DNA of 64,000 nt from Ectocarpus siliculosus (taxonomy: Eukaryota > Sar > Phaeophyceae > Ectocarpales > Ectocarpaceae), in the NCBI GenBank assembly GCA_000310025.1, contig FN649743.1:4154807-4218806 (forward strand), read 5' to 3'. The position numbers and the translations under genes are program-made. Shown here piece after piece: positions 60,846 through 64,000 of the stretch (its first letter is position 1; every line of letters begins with the position of its first letter). The notes beneath the pieces are model-generated. The model was not told where the DNA came from and searched no databases. It saw nothing but the letters and a program-made list of their open reading frames with translations.

Positions 60846-63698
60846 GTCACTATCTGTCATGGGCCGGAGAGAAAGAGGTACACCCCCTTGGTTCAATCTT
60901 GGTACTTCACAACGCAAGCAGAGACAAGGACAGCTGGCACAGAAAAAGAAGAGAGAAAAAAAGAGAGAAAAAAGAGAAAAAAGAGAAAAATGGAAACCGT
61001 AAAAATTTTAGGGGAAGAGAAAATAGAAATAAAATGAAAATGGGGGTGCGAGGCGGCGAGATCACTTGATGATGTGCTGTAAGTGGTGATGTGTGGGAGG
61101 CGACGAGCGGAGTCAGCGAGATCTTCTTGTGTGTCTTATGTAATCATCTGCATTTGTCTATAGTGTTGTTCGAGGTGCATATATATCTGCATGTGCGGGC
61201 ACAAGTGTCGCTTTCATCGCAAACCTACGCCTAACCCGGCCCCTCTTTCTTCCTCTTTCTCCCTGGTAGTGTGTGCTTGTTGACGTTCTCTTATTATTTT
61301 CAGTGCATGCAGCTGCTGCTGAAGTACCTGGAAACGACGTAAAAAAAGTTGGCCCGGTGAATAATTAGTGTAAACAAACACGTATACGCATACGTGCAGT
61401 CAAAGCAAACAAACACGTCTTGCGCACGTCTCACCAGCGGCCGGTGTACCGAGAGCTCAGAAGATCCCACCCCAAAAAAAAGCCCTTGCGAACTTGAGCT
61501 GCAGGAAACGAGCCCACCAATGTGTGACGTCTGCCGCGTTGTTTTATCGCTTTTTTTCCTCTTTATAATTATTTATCATCATCTTGGATACTACTGCAGA
61601 ATACGGCTGGCGGGCCACTGCAGACTGCAGAGTGGTGTTCAACAACAGTTGTTGTGGCGTCTGGGGGGTCGGAGCTACACATAGACTATGTAACATACCG
61701 CTATGTAGATAACTTTGGCGCATAAGCATCAGGAGTCGAGCAGTAGCCTGATAATCTATCTATCTATCTATCTATCTATTAGGTGGCGGGTCTGTGATCT
61801 GTACGATGGTTCAAGCCCCAAAACGGTTTGAACTCGCGAGGAAAAATCCCAGATCTGCGAACCGTTCTCCACACAGGCCCGAGGAAATTCCGAGGCGTCA
61901 ATGTGACACCCACAACAACAGCGGTGTTCTTCAACGCCTGTACAACACCAAACCAGTTGCACTGCGTACTGCCCACTCTGCTGGACGCTGTTGCTGTCTA
62001 ATCCCCACCCTTTGCGGAAGAAGGAAGCGCTACTACATCATGGGTGAGATACGAAAAGACACAAACGACAGCACAACAACAGGTTACAGCAGTCTAGGGC
62101 TAACATGAGTCTGCTTTTTTTGTACTGCTACATCACGATGGGTTTGTCGCACCACGTAAAAGTGCTCCAGTCCTCAAGTAGGAGATGCCGCCATTGAACT
62201 ACTCTGGACGTGATGAATATCTGAGTCACTCTATCCACCCCCTAACTCTAGTTTATGCGAGCACTGCTGGCCTTTCGTCCTGCAACCTGTTTCGCAGGAA
62301 ACTGCATCATCACCCCGCCGTCTCAGGTGGCCGTTATCTCTGGCCCTGGTAAATCCCGCATGGTCATCGGGCAGTGGTGAGCTGCGCATAGCTGTACATG
62401 TAGAACGAGTGGATTGCGCGTGCGGAGCACTAACCCAACAAACTACTTTAACGCCTACCTGCTCTGCACTGCTGTAGGTCACGCACTGCTCCACTCTGTA
62501 CATATATATGTTGCACAACAGCGCAGTCTAGAGCAGCGCAGGACTGCTGTGTAGTTGTTTCGTTATTTAGTTGTGCAGTCTTAGCCGTAGTAGTTACATA
62601 GTTTCACGCTCGACAACTTCTCGTGTAGACAGATGGTCTAGCGCGCAATTCGCCACATTCATGCCCGCTAAATAACAGCGCCCTCCCATCCTCCTGCCTT
62701 TGTTGTTTGTCGTTTGTCCCTGCAGCGCATTTCAAAAGTGGTTTATCGGTGAGTGAGGGTAACTACCTGATCCTGTCGGATGTTATTAAAACGGCCCTTA
62801 CTCCTTCCCGGTTCTTCTCTGGAAATAAATGTAGACTACACTGCTGTCAGAGTAGGGCCGCTGCCACTTTCTGAGTTGAGTGTGGAGAAGGACTATTCTT
62901 CATTGCGTTTGCAAGACTGAAAGCGGTGGTCAGACGAGCGATCGGAATCGAAACGTTTGTTTGTTGATGTGCGTTTGTTTGCTCAGTAGGCAACGATCCT
63001 GTGTGGGGCTCATAGAGTCGTCAGCTGTATGTTTGTGCAGCTTCAGTTGTCATCGTCGTGAAGTATTATGCATGGGTAAATTCATTAGGTATGTATGTAT
63101 GTGCGGTTTCCTAGATAAAATTAGACCATCTGATCAGTGGTTGCCCAGTCTTTCGTCCGACGTTCGGTACATACAGCAGTCGAACCTTTACTAAGACCCA
63201 TGTTTATGGTCGCCAAATCTTTGCGAAAATGTTTATATTTTCAAACATTTGCGGACAAAGATTTTGTTTCACTGTTTATGGGAGAAAATCTTCGCCAAAA
63301 TATTCTCAAACATTTTGAAATGGGGCAAAAGTCGCTCGTTTGACAAAATATTCTCAACATTTTGAAATGGGGCAGGTCGCGGAAATGTTTCCCAAGAGCG
63401 GCGGGATTAGTAGACGACCGCCCCTTCCGTCCTAAACACCAACCACTGCGTAGCGCACACTCAACGTAGCAAGCTCATAGAGGGATCCGGACAACCCTAG
63501 AGTCACCGTGTCAATGTTTTGCCGGCTGATACATGGCGGGAGCTCGTCAAGCGTGCACAAAAAAACAAACAGACGGGGGTGGTTTGGAGGGCACGGAGAA
63601 AGCGTGGTTTGTGTCTCCAAACGGCAAAAAGTCGGCTGCTTGAGAGGAGAGGTGAGTACAAAACTATCCAGCGCTCGTCCTCTAGACCATCGATTCAT
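60846..63698. other. Right-hand non-coding region
   Basis: Purine-rich AGAGAAAAA stretch at 60945-60995. A possible terminal exon at 61304-61342 (CMQLLLKYLETT and TAA) follows a strong TTATTATTTTCAG acceptor, but no upstream exon was found. CTAT tetranucleotide repeat at 61756-61780. Short tandem duplication of CAAAATATTCTCAAACATTTTG at 63295-63375. No other gene recognised. Confidence 0.4.
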
Positions 63699-64000
63699 GT
63701 CTTGTCTTCTTGGGTGTCTTCTCCATCAACGGCTCTCATCCGGGTGTGCGTGGTTCAGCAGTGGACTTACTCAACAGGCAGGGAGGCGCGTCGCTGTGAA
63801 CTCGATGTGTTGAAAAAGTCTTTTTTGGGACGGAGGAACAAGAGCTCTATATTCAAGTGAAAAAATAGACCGAAAAAAACGTTGTGTCCACAACTTTGCG
63901 CGCATAACGATGTGCCTCCCTGCCGGCTGAGCGCGGCCACTGCCAACCCACGCACAACCGGATGAGAGTCGTTGATGGAGAAGACACCCAAGAAGACAAA
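63699..64000. repeat. Inverted repeat at the window edge
   Basis: 63699-63805 and 63900-64000 are inverted copies (TTGTCTTCTTGGGTGTCTTC on the left; GAAGACACCCAAGAAGACAA on the right) separated by about 95 bases. The structure may extend beyond the window. Confidence 0.8.

Overview
This is eukaryotic nuclear DNA, most likely from a brown alga of the Ectocarpus type. The evidence is spliced genes with many short exons and long introns, introns and spacers rich in TTG, GA and CTG microsatellites, a short TTAGGG-type (CCCTAA on this strand) repeat tract, and a degraded 5' exon of an LRR gene with the N-terminal consensus I remember from brown-algal LRR proteins. No prokaryotic operons, rRNA or CRISPR arrays are visible. 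The organism is an inference from sequence character only.

Layout. (1) 450-3772, plus strand: the last six exons of a DEAH-box splicing helicase (Prp43/DHX15). (2) About 4.4-21.2 kb: three tandem copies of a composite non-coding unit of about 5-6 kb. It carries palindromic CCATGG satellites, a conserved cysteine-rich reading frame and a telomere-like tract. In the middle copy the central modules are replaced by a small gene with 58-residue repeats (11774-12649, minus). A 588-bp foldback element with a TCTTC duplication (14097-14684) sits in the same copy. (3) 22835-38351, minus: one large gene reconstructed as 21 exons and about 1217 residues, a HAT/TPR solenoid protein resembling the plastid RNA-stability factors Mbb1/HCF107. 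(4) 40-48 kb: AT-richer DNA dense in foldback repeats and pogo/Tigger-like termini, with two orphan coding exons. (5) 48.4-51.9 kb: a decayed DIRS-like retrotransposon (reverse transcriptase, RNase H, tyrosine recombinase). (6) 52.1-54.4 kb: a 668-bp TIR element that may hold a captured exon, an LRR pseudogene exon, facing inverted repeat arrays and a threefold tandem repeat. (7) 56.4-60.4 kb, minus: a possible small two-exon gene and a five-exon OTU-like cysteine protease gene. (8) 60.5-64 kb: mostly non-coding, with dispersed repeats and an inverted repeat at the window edge.

The genes do not form a pathway. Two are RNA-related (a splicing helicase and a HAT-repeat RNA-binding candidate) and one is protease-like. 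A recurrent theme is tandem duplication seeded at exon ends: both the helicase gene and the HAT gene carry degenerate copies of an exon 3' end plus 5' splice site inside the following intron. Exon coordinates were read by eye from splice consensus, phase agreement and protein conservation.
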